Assembly (NCBI RefSeq): GCF_001423905.1 | Contig: NZ_LMPQ01000010.1 | Span: 243,076 to 307,075 of the forward strand | From: Frigoribacterium sp. Leaf186 | Lineage (GTDB): Bacteria; Actinomycetota; Actinomycetes; Actinomycetales; Microbacteriaceae | Reading direction: 5' to 3' | DNA: 64,000 nucleotides | Shown here: one piece after another, positions 25,603 through 33,999 of the stretch | How the letters are laid out: each line of letters begins with the position of its first letter | Numbering within the stretch: the first letter of the stretch is position 1 | Notes under the pieces: generated by a model | The model's input: the letters and a program-made list of their open reading frames with translations, nothing else | Told to the model about the DNA's origin: nothing | Database searches by the model: none | Made by a program: the position numbers and the translations under genes

Positions 25603-25896
25603 TCAGCCCAGGCTGCTGGCGAGCTGCTGGTCGGCCCCCTCGAGGGTGCTGGCCGCGTTCTCGAGGAACGCCGCCATGCTCTCGACCGCCGAGACGGTCT
25701 TCGAGGCCCCGGTCGTGAACTCGGTGTACGTCGAGTCGAACGCCTTCGACGACTTGTCGGTGACGTAGCCCGAGCCGACGAGGTTGTCGATCTGCGACTT
25801 CATCTGCCCGAGTTGGTCTTCGATCGCGCGCTGCCCGTTGCGCAGTTGCGTGGCCTGCGTGCGCAGGTCGTCGTAGGTGACGGTGACATTGGCCAT
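25603..25896 (-). CDS. WXG100 family (ESAT-6-like) protein
   Basis: The product is 97 aa, the canonical WXG100 size, with two helices: VTVTYDDLRTQATQLRNGQRAIEDQLGQM and KSSKAFDSTYTEFTTGASKTVSAVESM. The inter-helix turn reads VGSGYVTD, so the W-x-G position carries S-G-Y. GAGAGGGAGCACCTC before ATG 25896 is a strong SD. As the first gene of the island it probably forms a hetero- or homodimer that is exported and recognised by the EssC-like ATPase. Promoter elements must lie in the 103 nt shared with the divergent FHA gene, but none is clear enough to call. Confidence 0.85.
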   Translation of the reverse strand: MANVTVTYDDLRTQATQLRNGQRAIEDQLGQMKSQIDNLVGSGYVTDKSSKAFDSTYTEFTTGASKTVSAVESMAAFLENAASTLEGADQQLASSLG

Positions 25897-25999
25897 GAGG
25901 TGCTCCCTCTCGTTCGTGACGTCGACCGGTCGGTCGATCACAACCCAATATGTCATGCCTGATAGTTTGCGTGGCGGTTGTCCACAGATCGGAGTCGAC

Positions 26000-26791
26000 A
26001 TGAGGCGAAAGAAGAACGAGCGCAGGAGGCGCGAGCAACGCCCGACGGAGCCCCCGGTGGTCACCGCCCAGACGGTTCGTGAGCAGCGGGCCGCAGGGCT
26101 GCTCTCGCGCATCACCACCCTGCCCCTCCAGCCGCCCGCGACCATCGTGACGTCGGCTCCTCCCCCGCCCCGCGCCTCCTCGGGATTCGTCCCGTCCGCC
26201 TGGCCGACGATCGACACGGGCGTTCCGGTCGACACGACCCCTGTGACGCGCGGCACGGTGCCCGTCGAGCCCTCGACCGCTGCCGCGCGACACACACCGA
26301 CCGTCGAAGGCGCGACACCGCCTCCACCGCCTCCGCGACCACCGGCGTCACCCTGCGCCGAGAGGCCGCATGACGAGAGGCCACCGGGAGGACCCGATCT
26401 CGAGGCCACGGCGCTGCGCCCGAGGCACTACGGCCTGCGACTCCCCGACCAGAGCGTCGTGCCCGTGACGGCGCGGGCGGTCGTCGTCGGTCGCCGGACG
26501 GACCAGCCGCCGCCCCCGCCCGCCGGCGCCGTCGTCGTGGCGCTCGACGACCCGGGACGGTCGCTGTCGCGCCACCACGTCTCGGTCGTGATCGGTGCCG
26601 ACGGGGGCGTCTGGGTGACCGACCTGGGCTCGGGCAACGGCACGACCCTGGTGTCGACGACGGGTGAGGTCACCGAACTCGAGGCGCACTCCCCCGTGCG
26701 CGTGAGGGTCGGATCGCTGTTGTCGATCGGCGACCACGCGGTGACCGTCGTCCGTCGCCGACCGGACACCCCGACTCACGGCGAGGCGTGA
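26000..26791 (+). CDS. FHA-domain protein, divergent from the type VII operon
   Basis: The product is 263 aa. Residues 1-30 are strongly basic (MRRKKNERRRREQR); 30-165 are a Pro/Thr/Ala-rich disordered linker with a PPPPPPRPP stretch; 175-255 form a complete FHA domain: VVVGRRTD, then LSRHHVSVVIG and VWVTDLGSGNGTTLV, the phosphothreonine-binding signature. FHA proteins in T7SS loci link secretion to Ser/Thr phosphorylation. ATG 26000 has GGAG 6 nt upstream; an open frame from 25877 was rejected because it starts inside the divergent gene. Two copies of the dispersed G-rich repeat lie in the disordered part. Confidence 0.88.
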   Translation: MRRKKNERRRREQRPTEPPVVTAQTVREQRAAGLLSRITTLPLQPPATIVTSAPPPPRASSGFVPSAWPTIDTGVPVDTTPVTRGTVPVEPSTAAARHTPTVEGATPPPPPPRPPASPCAERPHDERPPGGPDLEATALRPRHYGLRLPDQSVVPVTARAVVVGRRTDQPPPPPAGAVVVALDDPGRSLSRHHVSVVIGADGGVWVTDLGSGNGTTLVSTTGEVTELEAHSPVRVRVGSLLSIGDHAVTVVRRRPDTPTHGEA

Positions 26792-26910
26792 GCCGACGGC
26801 CCGACAGGTGACGGCAGGCACCACCCCGGGCTCCGCCCCTGGTCTGCGGCGTCGGCCGCGCCGATGCGCCCGAGCTGACGGGCGCCCGGGCGGCTGCCGA
26901 GCCGCCTGCG

Positions 26911-29331
26911 CTAGATCTTCTCGATCGGCGCGACCTTGATCAGCAGCTTCTTGCGGCCGGCCCCGTCGAACAGCACCTCGGCGATGCGGCGGGCTCCGAT
27001 GCCGGTGACGGCCATGACGCGACCCTCGCCGAAGTCGACGTGTGAGATGCGGTCGCCGGCCTCGAGCTCCATGTCGCCGTTGTCGCGCACGGTGCCCGTG
27101 ACCCGGTTGGCCCACTCGGTCTTCGGCTTCGTCTTCGCCGCCGCCGTGGCCCGGTCGTAGCTGCCCGAGCCGTAACCGCCCGAGGCCCGCGGGGTCGCAC
27201 CCCGGTTGCCGTCGCCACCCTCACGACGCGCGTTGAGGGCGCGCGGCTGCGTGCCCCCGCGACTCGTGGCCATGCCGGGCGACTGCTTCCAGTCGATCAG
27301 CTCGACCGGGATCTCTTGCAGGTAGCGCGACGGCATCGCCACGTTCACCTCGCCGAACTGCGCACGCGTCATCGCGAGCGACAGGAAGAGCCGCTGGCGG
27401 GCGCGGGTGATGCCCACGTAGAACAACCGACGCTCTTCGGACGGACCGCCCGGCTCGCTGGCCGACATGCGGTGCGGCAGCAGGTCTTCTTCGACCCCGG
27501 TGAGGAAGACCGCCTCGTACTCGAGCCCCTTCGCGGTGTGCAGCGTCATCAGCGAGACGGTGCCGCTCGTGTCGTCGAGGTCGTCGGCGGCCGCGACGAG
27601 CGTGACCTCGGTGAGGAAGTCGAGCAGCGTGCCGTCGGGGTTGTTCTTCTGGAACTCTTTCGTCACCGCGACGAGCTCGTCGATGTTCTCGGCACGGGCC
27701 TCGTCTTGCGGGTCACGCGACGCTCGCAGCACCTCGACCAGGCCGCTGCCCTCGATCAGGGTGGTCAAGATCTCGTGGACGGGTGCCGTCGCAGCCGTCG
27801 CCTGGACGTCGTCGAGCAGCTTCGCCAGGCCGGTGATCGCGCCGGTCACCTTCGGGCCGAGACCGAGCTGGCCGGCGTTGCGCATCGCGTCACGCAGCGG
27901 CGCCTCGTTGGTGTCGGCCCACCGCTGCATCGCGGTCTCGGTGGCCGGTCCGATGCCGCGCTTGGGCACGTTCATGATGCGGCGGAGCGCCAGCGGGTCG
28001 GCCGGGTTGGCGACCGTGATCAGGTAGGCCATGGCGTCCTTGATCTCGGCGCGCTCGTAGAACTTGGTGCCGCCGAGCACGCGATACGGGATGGCCGAGC
28101 GGATGAAGATCTCTTCGAGCGCACGCGTCTGCGAGTTCGTGCGGTAGAAAACGGCCATGTCTTTGTAGTCGGTGCCGGACTCGTGCAGCGCCGCGATCTC
28201 GTCGGCGACGAACTGGGCCTCGTCGTGACCGGTGTAGCCGGTGAACCCGACGATCTTGCTGCCCGCGCCGACCGTGGTGAAGAGGTTCTTGGCCTGGCGG
28301 TCGAAGTTGTTCGAGATGACGGCGTTGGCCGCGTCGAGGATGTTCTGCGTCGAGCGGTAGTTCTGCTCGAGCAAGATGACCTTCGAGTTCGGGAAGTCGC
28401 GTTCGAACTCGACGATGTTGCGGATGTCGGCGCCGCGGAACGCGTAGATCGACTGGTCGGAGTCGCCCACCACCGTGAGCGACGCCCCGGGGATGCCGCC
28501 GCCGCCGTCGCGCATCGACTGCACGAACTGGCCGCCCCGCTCGAGCTCGTCGACGAGGTCGGCCTGCACCGGTCGGGTCAGCTCGCGGATCAGCGAGTAC
28601 TGCGCGTGGTTGGTGTCTTGGTACTCGTCGACCAGGATGTGCCGGAACCGTCGCTGGTACTGCGCGGCCACGTGCGGGAAGGCACGGAACAGGTAGACGG
28701 TCTGCGCGATGAGGTCGTCGAAGTCGAAGGCGTTGGCCCGCTGCAGCTCGCGGGTGTACTGCCGGAAGATCTCGAGGAACATGACCTCTTGCGGGTCGTT
28801 CATGTTGATCTGGCGCGAGTACGACTCGACGTCGCTGAGCTCGTTCTTGAGCTTCGAGATCTTGCCCGACGCCATGCTGACGGTGAGGCCGAGCTGGTCG
28901 GCGTCGAGCTCTTTCAGGATGCGCTTGAGCAGCGCCCGCGAGTCGGCCGAGTCGTAGATGGTGAAGCTCTTGGTGAAGCCGAACTGCTCGGCCTCTCGCC
29001 GCAGGATGCGCACGCACGCCGAGTGGAACGTGCTGATCCACATGCCCTCGCCGGCCTGACCCACGAGGTGGGCCACGCGCTCGCGCATCTCGGCCGCGGC
29101 CTTGTTGGTGAACGTGATGGCGAGGATCTGGCTGGGCCAGGCCTCGCGAGTCGCCAACAGCCCGGCGATGCGGCGGGTGAGCACGCTCGTCTTGCCCGAG
29201 CCGGCACCGGCCACGATCAGCAGCGACTGCCCGCGGTACTCGACCGCCTCTTTCTGCTGGGGGTTGAGACCGGCGGTCAGGGGGTCGCCGGAACCGCCGG
29301 CAGCGTCAGAGGGCTCGAGCACGATCGTCAT
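26911..29331 (-). CDS. pcrA: ATP-dependent DNA helicase PcrA/UvrD
   Basis: The product is 806 aa, a superfamily 1A 3'-5' helicase. Motif I is VAGAGSGKTSVLTRR (about 40), motif II is VDEYQDTNHAQY (about 233), motif III is DQSIYAFRGADIRN, motif V is LMTLHTAKGLEYEAVFLTG, motif VI is FYVGITRARQRL. The tail has a basic, Gly-rich linker and a C-terminal Tudor-like module (ISHVDFGEGRVMAVTGIG), the RNA-polymerase-binding domain of PcrA. It acts in nucleotide excision repair and removal of recombination or transcription intermediates. A -10 element 9 nt before ATG 29331 suggests a very short or no leader. Confidence 0.97.
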   Translation of the reverse strand: MTIVLEPSDAAGGSGDPLTAGLNPQQKEAVEYRGQSLLIVAGAGSGKTSVLTRRIAGLLATREAWPSQILAITFTNKAAAEMRERVAHLVGQAGEGMWISTFHSACVRILRREAEQFGFTKSFTIYDSADSRALLKRILKELDADQLGLTVSMASGKISKLKNELSDVESYSRQINMNDPQEVMFLEIFRQYTRELQRANAFDFDDLIAQTVYLFRAFPHVAAQYQRRFRHILVDEYQDTNHAQYSLIRELTRPVQADLVDELERGGQFVQSMRDGGGGIPGASLTVVGDSDQSIYAFRGADIRNIVEFERDFPNSKVILLEQNYRSTQNILDAANAVISNNFDRQAKNLFTTVGAGSKIVGFTGYTGHDEAQFVADEIAALHESGTDYKDMAVFYRTNSQTRALEEIFIRSAIPYRVLGGTKFYERAEIKDAMAYLITVANPADPLALRRIMNVPKRGIGPATETAMQRWADTNEAPLRDAMRNAGQLGLGPKVTGAITGLAKLLDDVQATAATAPVHEILTTLIEGSGLVEVLRASRDPQDEARAENIDELVAVTKEFQKNNPDGTLLDFLTEVTLVAAADDLDDTSGTVSLMTLHTAKGLEYEAVFLTGVEEDLLPHRMSASEPGGPSEERRLFYVGITRARQRLFLSLAMTRAQFGEVNVAMPSRYLQEIPVELIDWKQSPGMATSRGGTQPRALNARREGGDGNRGATPRASGGYGSGSYDRATAAAKTKPKTEWANRVTGTVRDNGDMELEAGDRISHVDFGEGRVMAVTGIGARRIAEVLFDGAGRKKLLIKVAPIEKI

Positions 29332-29340
29332 GGCCCGTCG

Positions 29341-29346
29341 AGTCTA
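29341..29346 (-). promoter_or_regulatory. -10 element TAGACT for pcrA
   Basis: TAGACT on the minus strand ends 9 nt before the pcrA ATG and there is no SD, which suggests a leaderless or nearly leaderless message. Confidence 0.4.
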
Positions 29347-29411
29347 AGCGCGACCACCGACATCGTGAGGGGGTGCAGGTCGGCCACGGCCACGGGCGGC
29401 GTCGTGCGGGG

Positions 29412-30404
29412 TCAGCGGGACGCGAAGGCGACCCGCGCCTCCTCGGCGAGCTCGGGCTGGTCGGCGAAGACTCCGTCGACGCCGAGCGCCATGAGCGACG
29501 TGAACTCGGCCCGCCAGTCGCCGAAAGCGGCCTTGCCGCCGGGGCCGCGGTTCGCGCGCGCCAAGAACGCGTTCTCGGCCCGGAGCGTCCAGGTGAAGAC
29601 GTCGAGCCCGGCCGCGTGCGCCCGGTCGACGACCCGGCCGTCGGTCGCCCCGCGGGCGTCGACGAGCGTGTGCTTGTCGAGGCTGACGCCGTGCAACCCC
29701 GCGTCGACGAACGATTCGAGGGACTCGGCGTGCAGCTGGTCGCGGTACCCCACGGAGGCGCGCCCCGCCGCGACGAGGTCGGCTGCCGTCCCGGCCTTCT
29801 CGAGCAGGTAGACGAGTCGGGCCCCGAGACGCTGGTCGGCGAGCCGACCGAGCACGGTCTGCTCGAACGACTCGATGGTCAACCGGGGGTCGTCGACCCA
29901 CCGCCGCTGCCGCAGCTCGTCGGCGAGCAGCTCGCCCAGCGGCAGCCCGATGGAGTCGAAGTAGGTGGCGTGCTTGACCTCGGCGACGAGGCCGACCGGC
30001 CGATCGGCGGCGTCCAGCAGGTCGAGCAGGTCGCCCAACCGCTGGATGCGCCCCTCACCGTCGTGCGCCGCGCTCTCGGGCCGCAGCTCGGGCAGCCTCT
30101 CTCGGATGCGCAGGGTGCTGAGCTCGTCCCAGGTGAAGTCCTCGGTGAACCAGCCCGTGACCTGGGTGCCGTCGACGGTCTTGGTGGTGCGCCGGTGCCG
30201 GAACTCGTCGTGGTCGGCGACGTCGGTCGTGCCCGAGATCTCGTTCTCGTGCCGCAGCACGAGGACGCCGTCACTCGACGCGACCAGGTCGGGCTCGATG
30301 GCGTCGGCCCCGAGCTCGATCGCGAGCCGGTAGGCGTCGTCGCCGTGCTCGGGACGGTGGCCGCTGGCGCCGCGGTGGGCGATGACGAGAGGCGAGGTGG
30401 ACAC
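29412..30404 (-). CDS. Glycerophosphodiester phosphodiesterase family protein
   Basis: The product is 330 aa. The GDPD TIM-barrel motifs are present: IAHRGASGHRPEH at the N-terminus (usual HRGxxxxxPENT, here PEHG), AIEPDLVASSDGVLVLRHE with the metal ligands and second catalytic His, LVAEVKHATYF, and the C-terminal VFTWTLRAEN with GVFADQPE. The enzyme hydrolyses glycerophosphodiesters to glycerol-3-phosphate and an alcohol; no signal peptide is present, so it is cytoplasmic. The GTG at 30404 has a -10 8 nt upstream. The C-terminus (AEEARVAFASR) is formed by a copy of the dispersed repeat. Confidence 0.93.
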   Translation of the reverse strand: MSTSPLVIAHRGASGHRPEHGDDAYRLAIELGADAIEPDLVASSDGVLVLRHENEISGTTDVADHDEFRHRRTTKTVDGTQVTGWFTEDFTWDELSTLRIRERLPELRPESAAHDGEGRIQRLGDLLDLLDAADRPVGLVAEVKHATYFDSIGLPLGELLADELRQRRWVDDPRLTIESFEQTVLGRLADQRLGARLVYLLEKAGTAADLVAAGRASVGYRDQLHAESLESFVDAGLHGVSLDKHTLVDARGATDGRVVDRAHAAGLDVFTWTLRAENAFLARANRGPGGKAAFGDWRAEFTSLMALGVDGVFADQPELAEEARVAFASR

Positions 30405-30410
30405 CCGGTC

Positions 30411-30416
30411 ACGCTA
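30411..30416 (-). promoter_or_regulatory. -10 element TAGCGT for the glycerophosphodiesterase gene
   Basis: TAGCGT on the minus strand lies 8 nt before the GTG at 30404 without an SD; a leaderless transcript is likely. Confidence 0.4.
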
Positions 30417-30599
30417 ACCCGCCCGTCCGTGCGCGACCCGAGCCGCCCGGCTCCTGGTGGACGGCCGAGGAGGCGCGGCCCCTGGGGACGAGGCGTCGCA
30501 CCCACCGCAGACGCAAAAGACTGCACGCCATGCATGTTCGCCCTGCGAGAATGCGGCTCTCATCAGGCAGATCTTCAGCCATTCGTTGCACGGCACGGT

Positions 30600-30605
30600 T
30601 AGCCT
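30600..30605 (+). promoter_or_regulatory. -10 element TAGCCT upstream of the Bax1-I gene
   Basis: TAGCCT fits TANNNT and would give a leader of about 70 nt before the TTG start at 30680. The remainder of 30417-30679 shows only one dispersed-repeat copy at 30468 and no supported ORF. Confidence 0.35.
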
Positions 30606-30679
30606 CGTGTGTACGGAACAGCCCTCGTGCACCTGCGCGGGCGGTCCACACATCCCTAGCGATCAAGAAGAGGAACCCC

Positions 30680-31516
30680 TTGGCATTCTCGAATCCCGGC
30701 TTCAGTCAGTCGCCGGCCTTCTCGAAGAACGGCGGGCCCGTCATCCGTCAGCAGCAGGGCGCAGCCCAGCCGGTCGAGTACAACGGCATGACGGCCGAGC
30801 AGCTGCAGCAGCTCTACTCGCAGCCCGCCGCCGGCCCCACGCAGACCGACCGCATGACGTACGAAGACACGATCAACAAGACGTTGCTCGCGTTCGGCGT
30901 CGTCCTCGTCTTCGCCGCCGTGGGCTGGTTCGTCCCGGCCCTGGCCATCGTCGGCGCGATCGCCGGCTTCGTCCTCGCGCTCGTCAACATCTTCAAGAAG
31001 AAGCCGTCGCCCGGTCTCGTGCTGGCCTACTCGGCAGCGCAGGGTCTGTTCGTCGGTGGCATCTCGTCGATCTACGAGTCGCAGTTCGACGGCATCGTCA
31101 CGCAGGCCCTGCTCGGCACGGCGGCCGTCTTCGTCACGACCCTGCTGCTCTTCAAGAGCGGCAAGATCCGCGCGTCGGCCAAGGCCACCAAGATCTTCCT
31201 GATCGGCATGGTCGGCTACGCCGTCTTCTCGCTGCTCAACCTCGGCCTGATGGCCTTCGGCGCCAACAGCAACCCCTGGGGCCTGCGTGGGTCGGTCGAG
31301 ATCTTCGGCATCCCGCTCGGCTTCTTCCTGGGCGTCCTGGTCGTCCTCATGGCCGCGTACTCGCTGGTCCTCGACTTCGACCAGATCAAGACCGGCGTCG
31401 AGCGCGGCGCACCCCGCATCTACGGCTGGTCGGCCGCCTTCGGCATCGTCATGACGGTCATCTGGCTGTACGTCGAGATCCTGCGCATGATCGCCATCCT
31501 GCGCGGCAGCGACTAG
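30680..31516 (+). CDS. Bax inhibitor-1 / YccA family membrane protein
   Basis: The product is 278 aa from TTG 30680, with AAGAAGAGGA ending about 5 nt upstream. A hydrophilic N-terminal 65 residues rich in Gln/Ser precedes seven TM helices, beginning NKTLLAFGVVLVFAAVGWFV and ending FGIVMTVIWLYVEILRMIAIL. SAAQGLFVGGISSIYE and DFDQIKTGVERG match the Bax1-I/YccA family (transmembrane BAX inhibitor motif), pH-gated ion leak or membrane-stress proteins. The precise role in actinobacteria is unknown. It is monocistronic, closed by a strong terminator. Confidence 0.92.
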   Translation: MAFSNPGFSQSPAFSKNGGPVIRQQQGAAQPVEYNGMTAEQLQQLYSQPAAGPTQTDRMTYEDTINKTLLAFGVVLVFAAVGWFVPALAIVGAIAGFVLALVNIFKKKPSPGLVLAYSAAQGLFVGGISSIYESQFDGIVTQALLGTAAVFVTTLLLFKSGKIRASAKATKIFLIGMVGYAVFSLLNLGLMAFGANSNPWGLRGSVEIFGIPLGFFLGVLVVLMAAYSLVLDFDQIKTGVERGAPRIYGWSAAFGIVMTVIWLYVEILRMIAILRGSD

Positions 31517-31544
31517 CCACCACGGCGACACCAGCACCACCCCG

Positions 31545-31580
31545 AAGCGGGGCTCGTTCCGAGAGGAACGAGCCCCGCTT
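31545..31580 (+). terminator. Hairpin terminator after the Bax1-I gene
   Basis: A perfect 16-bp stem (31545-31560 with 31565-31580) closes on a GAGA tetraloop 28 nt after the stop. Confidence 0.85.
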
Positions 31581-31813
31581 CTGCGTGTGAGGGGCGACCG
31601 ACCTTTGGGCAGAAGATGCTCTTCCTGCGCGGATGAGAAGCTTGTTCTGCTCAGTCGACGACAAGCTCTCGGACACGACGAAGCCCCCCCGGGCAGATGT
31701 CTGCCGGAGGGGGCTTCGCCTCACTGCGCTTCGCGGGAGGTCTCCCTCACTCCACGTTCGCGGCTACTGGTGGGCACTGACGGCGCAGAGCGCCGCCAGA
31801 GTGACGCTCCGCG
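31581..31813. other. Non-coding interval between Bax1-I and guaA
   Basis: No supported gene. The interval contains the guaA-side hairpin at 31679-31718 and an AAGCTTGTTCTGC / GACAAGCTC stretch with weak self-complementarity. No tRNA-like fold was seen. Confidence 0.4.
31679..31718 (-). terminator. Hairpin terminator after guaA
   Basis: Outer arms CGAAGCCCCC (31679-31688) and GGGGGCTTCG (31709-31718) enclose a further GGCAGA/TCTGCC stem. On the minus strand it lies about 95 nt beyond the guaA stop. Confidence 0.65.
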
Positions 31814-33463
31814 TCACTCCCATTCGATCGTTCCCGGGGGCTTCGAGGTGACGTCGAGCACGACGCGGTTGACGCCGTCCACCTCGTTCGTGATGCGGTT
31901 CGAGATGCGGGCCAGCACGTCGTACGGCAGGCGCGTCCAGTCGGCGGTCATCGCGTCTTCGGACGACACCGGGCGCAGCACGATCGGGTGACCGTAGGTG
32001 CGACCGTCGCCCTGCACGCCCACCGAGCGCACGTCGGCGAGCAACACCACGGGGCACTGCCAGATCTCGTCGTCGAGGCCGGCGGCCGTCAGCTCGGCGC
32101 GGGCGATCGCATCGGCGGCACGCAGCAGCTCGAGACGTTCGTGCGTCACCTCGCCGACGATGCGGATGCCGAGCCCGGGGCCGGGGAACGGCTGACGACC
32201 GACGATGACCTCGGGCAGGCCGAGCTCGCGACCGATGGCACGGACCTCGTCTTTGAAGAGGGTGCGCAGCGGCTCGACGAGCTCGAACTGCAGGTCTTCG
32301 GGCAGGCCGCCCACGTTGTGGTGGCTCTTGATGTTCGCCGTGCCCGTGCCGCCACCGCTCTCGACGACGTCGGGGTAGAGCGTGCCCTGCACGAGGAACT
32401 TCACCGCCGAGTCGCCCTCGGCCGCGGCCTCGAGCACGAGTGCCTCGGCGGCCGCCTCGAAGCTGCGGATGAACTCGCGGCCGATGATCTTGCGCTTCTG
32501 CTCGGGGTCGGTGACCCCGGCGAGGGCGTCGAGGAACTGCTGCTCGGCGTCGATCGTGACGAGCCGCACGCCGGTCGAGGCGACGTAGTCCTCTTCGACC
32601 TGGCGACGCTCGTCGGCGCGCAGCAGGCCGTGGTCGACGAAGACGCAGATCAGCTGGTCGCCGACGGCCTCGTGCACGATCGCCGCCGCGACGGCCGAGT
32701 CGACGCCGCCCGAGAGGCCGCAGATGACGCGTGCGTCGCCGACCTGCTCGCGGATGCGGGCGACCTGCTCGGCGATGACGTTGCCGCTGTTCCAGTCGGC
32801 GGGGATGCCGGCGGCGCGGTGCAGGAAGTTCTCGAGCACGGCCTGGCCGTACGACGAGTGCTTGACCTCGGGGTGCCACTGCACGCCGTAGAGCTTGCGG
32901 GCGTCGCTCGAGAACGCGGCGACCGGGGTCGACGCGCTCGAGGCGAGCACGTCGAAGCCCTCGGGGGCCTTCGACACCGAGTCGCCGTGGCTCATCCAGG
33001 TGGTCTGCGAGGTGGGCTGGCCCGAGAGCAGGGTGCTGTCGCCCTCGGCGAGCGTGACGTCGGTCGCACCGTACTCGCGCTGACCGGTCTGCGAGACCTC
33101 TCCGCCGAGCGCCTTGGCCATCGCCTGGAAGCCGTAGCAGATGCCCAGCACGGGGATGTCGAGGTCGAAGATGCCCGCGTCGATGCTCGGCGCACCCTCT
33201 TCGTAGACGCTCGACGGCCCACCGCTCAGCACGATGCCGACCGGGTTCTTCTCGGCGATCTCTGCTGCGGTGATCGTGTGCGGCACGATCTCGCTGTAGA
33301 CGTTGGCCTCGCGCACGCGGCGGGCGATCAGCTGCGCGTACTGGGCGCCGAAGTCGACCACGAGCACGGGGCTCTGCGCGGTCTCGGGCGCGCGGTCGGC
33401 CGGTGCGGGGGCCGTGGCGGCGGTCGTCGCCGACTCCTCGGCGGTCTCGGGTGCGTCGGTCAC
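31814..33463 (-). CDS. guaA: GMP synthase (glutamine-hydrolysing)
   Basis: The product is 549 aa. The class I glutamine amidotransferase domain shows [31 protein letters not shown], the nucleophile Cys in [13 protein letters not shown] and the His/Glu of YGVQWHPEV. The ATP-pyrophosphatase domain has [17 protein letters not shown] (P-loop SGGVDS) and a C-terminal dimerisation domain ending [10 protein letters not shown]. It converts XMP to GMP. GTG 33463 overlaps the DUF3817 stop (GTGA) with GGGAG about 8 nt upstream; an N-terminal 35-residue Ala/Thr-rich extension precedes the domain. Together with guaB/guaB3 6-8 kb away it covers the GMP branch of purine synthesis. Confidence 0.97.
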   Translation of the reverse strand: MTDAPETAEESATTAATAPAPADRAPETAQSPVLVVDFGAQYAQLIARRVREANVYSEIVPHTITAAEIAEKNPVGIVLSGGPSSVYEEGAPSIDAGIFDLDIPVLGICYGFQAMAKALGGEVSQTGQREYGATDVTLAEGDSTLLSGQPTSQTTWMSHGDSVSKAPEGFDVLASSASTPVAAFSSDARKLYGVQWHPEVKHSSYGQAVLENFLHRAAGIPADWNSGNVIAEQVARIREQVGDARVICGLSGGVDSAVAAAIVHEAVGDQLICVFVDHGLLRADERRQVEEDYVASTGVRLVTIDAEQQFLDALAGVTDPEQKRKIIGREFIRSFEAAAEALVLEAAAEGDSAVKFLVQGTLYPDVVESGGGTGTANIKSHHNVGGLPEDLQFELVEPLRTLFKDEVRAIGRELGLPEVIVGRQPFPGPGLGIRIVGEVTHERLELLRAADAIARAELTAAGLDDEIWQCPVVLLADVRSVGVQGDGRTYGHPIVLRPVSSEDAMTADWTRLPYDVLARISNRITNEVDGVNRVVLDVTSKPPGTIEWE

Positions 33464-33900
33464 GCGGGGGCTCCCTCGGTCGTGGGGGTGGTCTCGGCGG
33501 TCAGCGCGTCGTACTGCCGCGTCGCGAGCTTGGTCATGTGGCTCTCGACGAAGAACGAGAGCAGGGGTACGACGCCGCCGAGCGCGATGAGGAAGAACCG
33601 CGAGAACGGCCACCTCATGAGGCTCCAGAGGCGGAAGTCGGCGAAGAGGTAGACGACGTACAGCCAGCCGTGCGCGATGAGGATCGCGGTCGACAGGTTG
33701 AAGCCGGTGGTCGAGTCGACCGGCACGAGGAACCCGCCCTGACCGCCGAGCTGCATCTCGAGCTGCAGCGGCGTGTACTTGAAGAGCATCTCGAAGATGA
33801 GCAGCAACAGCATGACGCCGGTGACGTACGCCGAGATCTTGTAGAACCTGACGGCACCCGGGATCTTCGGGATGTCGCGTTGCCGGGGCTTCAGGGGCAT
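33460..33900 (-). CDS. DUF3817 integral membrane protein
   Basis: The product is 146 aa with four hydrophobic segments: [19 protein letters not shown] (about 16-34), [17 protein letters not shown], the [24 protein letters not shown] segment and a short C-terminal tail. [10 protein letters not shown]...[12 protein letters not shown]...[19 protein letters not shown] is the DUF3817 pattern often found next to guaA in actinobacteria; its function is unknown. ATG 33900 is chosen because a -10 element lies 7 nt upstream; an upstream ATG at 33924 would lie on top of it. The stop overlaps the guaA start, so the pair is coupled. Confidence 0.87.
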   Translation of the reverse strand: MPLKPRQRDIPKIPGAVRFYKISAYVTGVMLLLLIFEMLFKYTPLQLEMQLGGQGGFLVPVDSTTGFNLSTAILIAHGWLYVVYLFADFRLWSLMRWPFSRFFLIALGGVVPLLSFFVESHMTKLATRQYDALTAETTPTTEGAPA

Positions 33901-33907
33901 GGGCTCG

Positions 33908-33913
33908 ATTCTA
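33908..33913 (-). promoter_or_regulatory. -10 element TAGAAT for DUF3817-guaA, leaderless start
   Basis: TAGAAT on the minus strand is followed by CGAGCCC and ATG 33900. This is the best -10 match of the leaderless set, and no SD is present. Confidence 0.6.
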
Positions 33914-33999
33914 GCCGCGCCCACCGACGCACCACGACGGCACCTGTCGACGTCGAGGGACGCCGCGCACCGCCCGGCCTGGACCTCGGCGCGACGGGA

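Noticed and set aside
30409-30666. Two short minus-strand ORFs between the glycerophosphodiesterase and Bax1-I genes
   Set aside because: No SD, odd composition with many Cys/Trp, and overlap with the Bax1-I promoter and leader.
31581-31813. Possible tRNA or structured RNA gene between Bax1-I and guaA
   Set aside because: No cloverleaf or T-loop sequence; only terminator hairpins are convincing.
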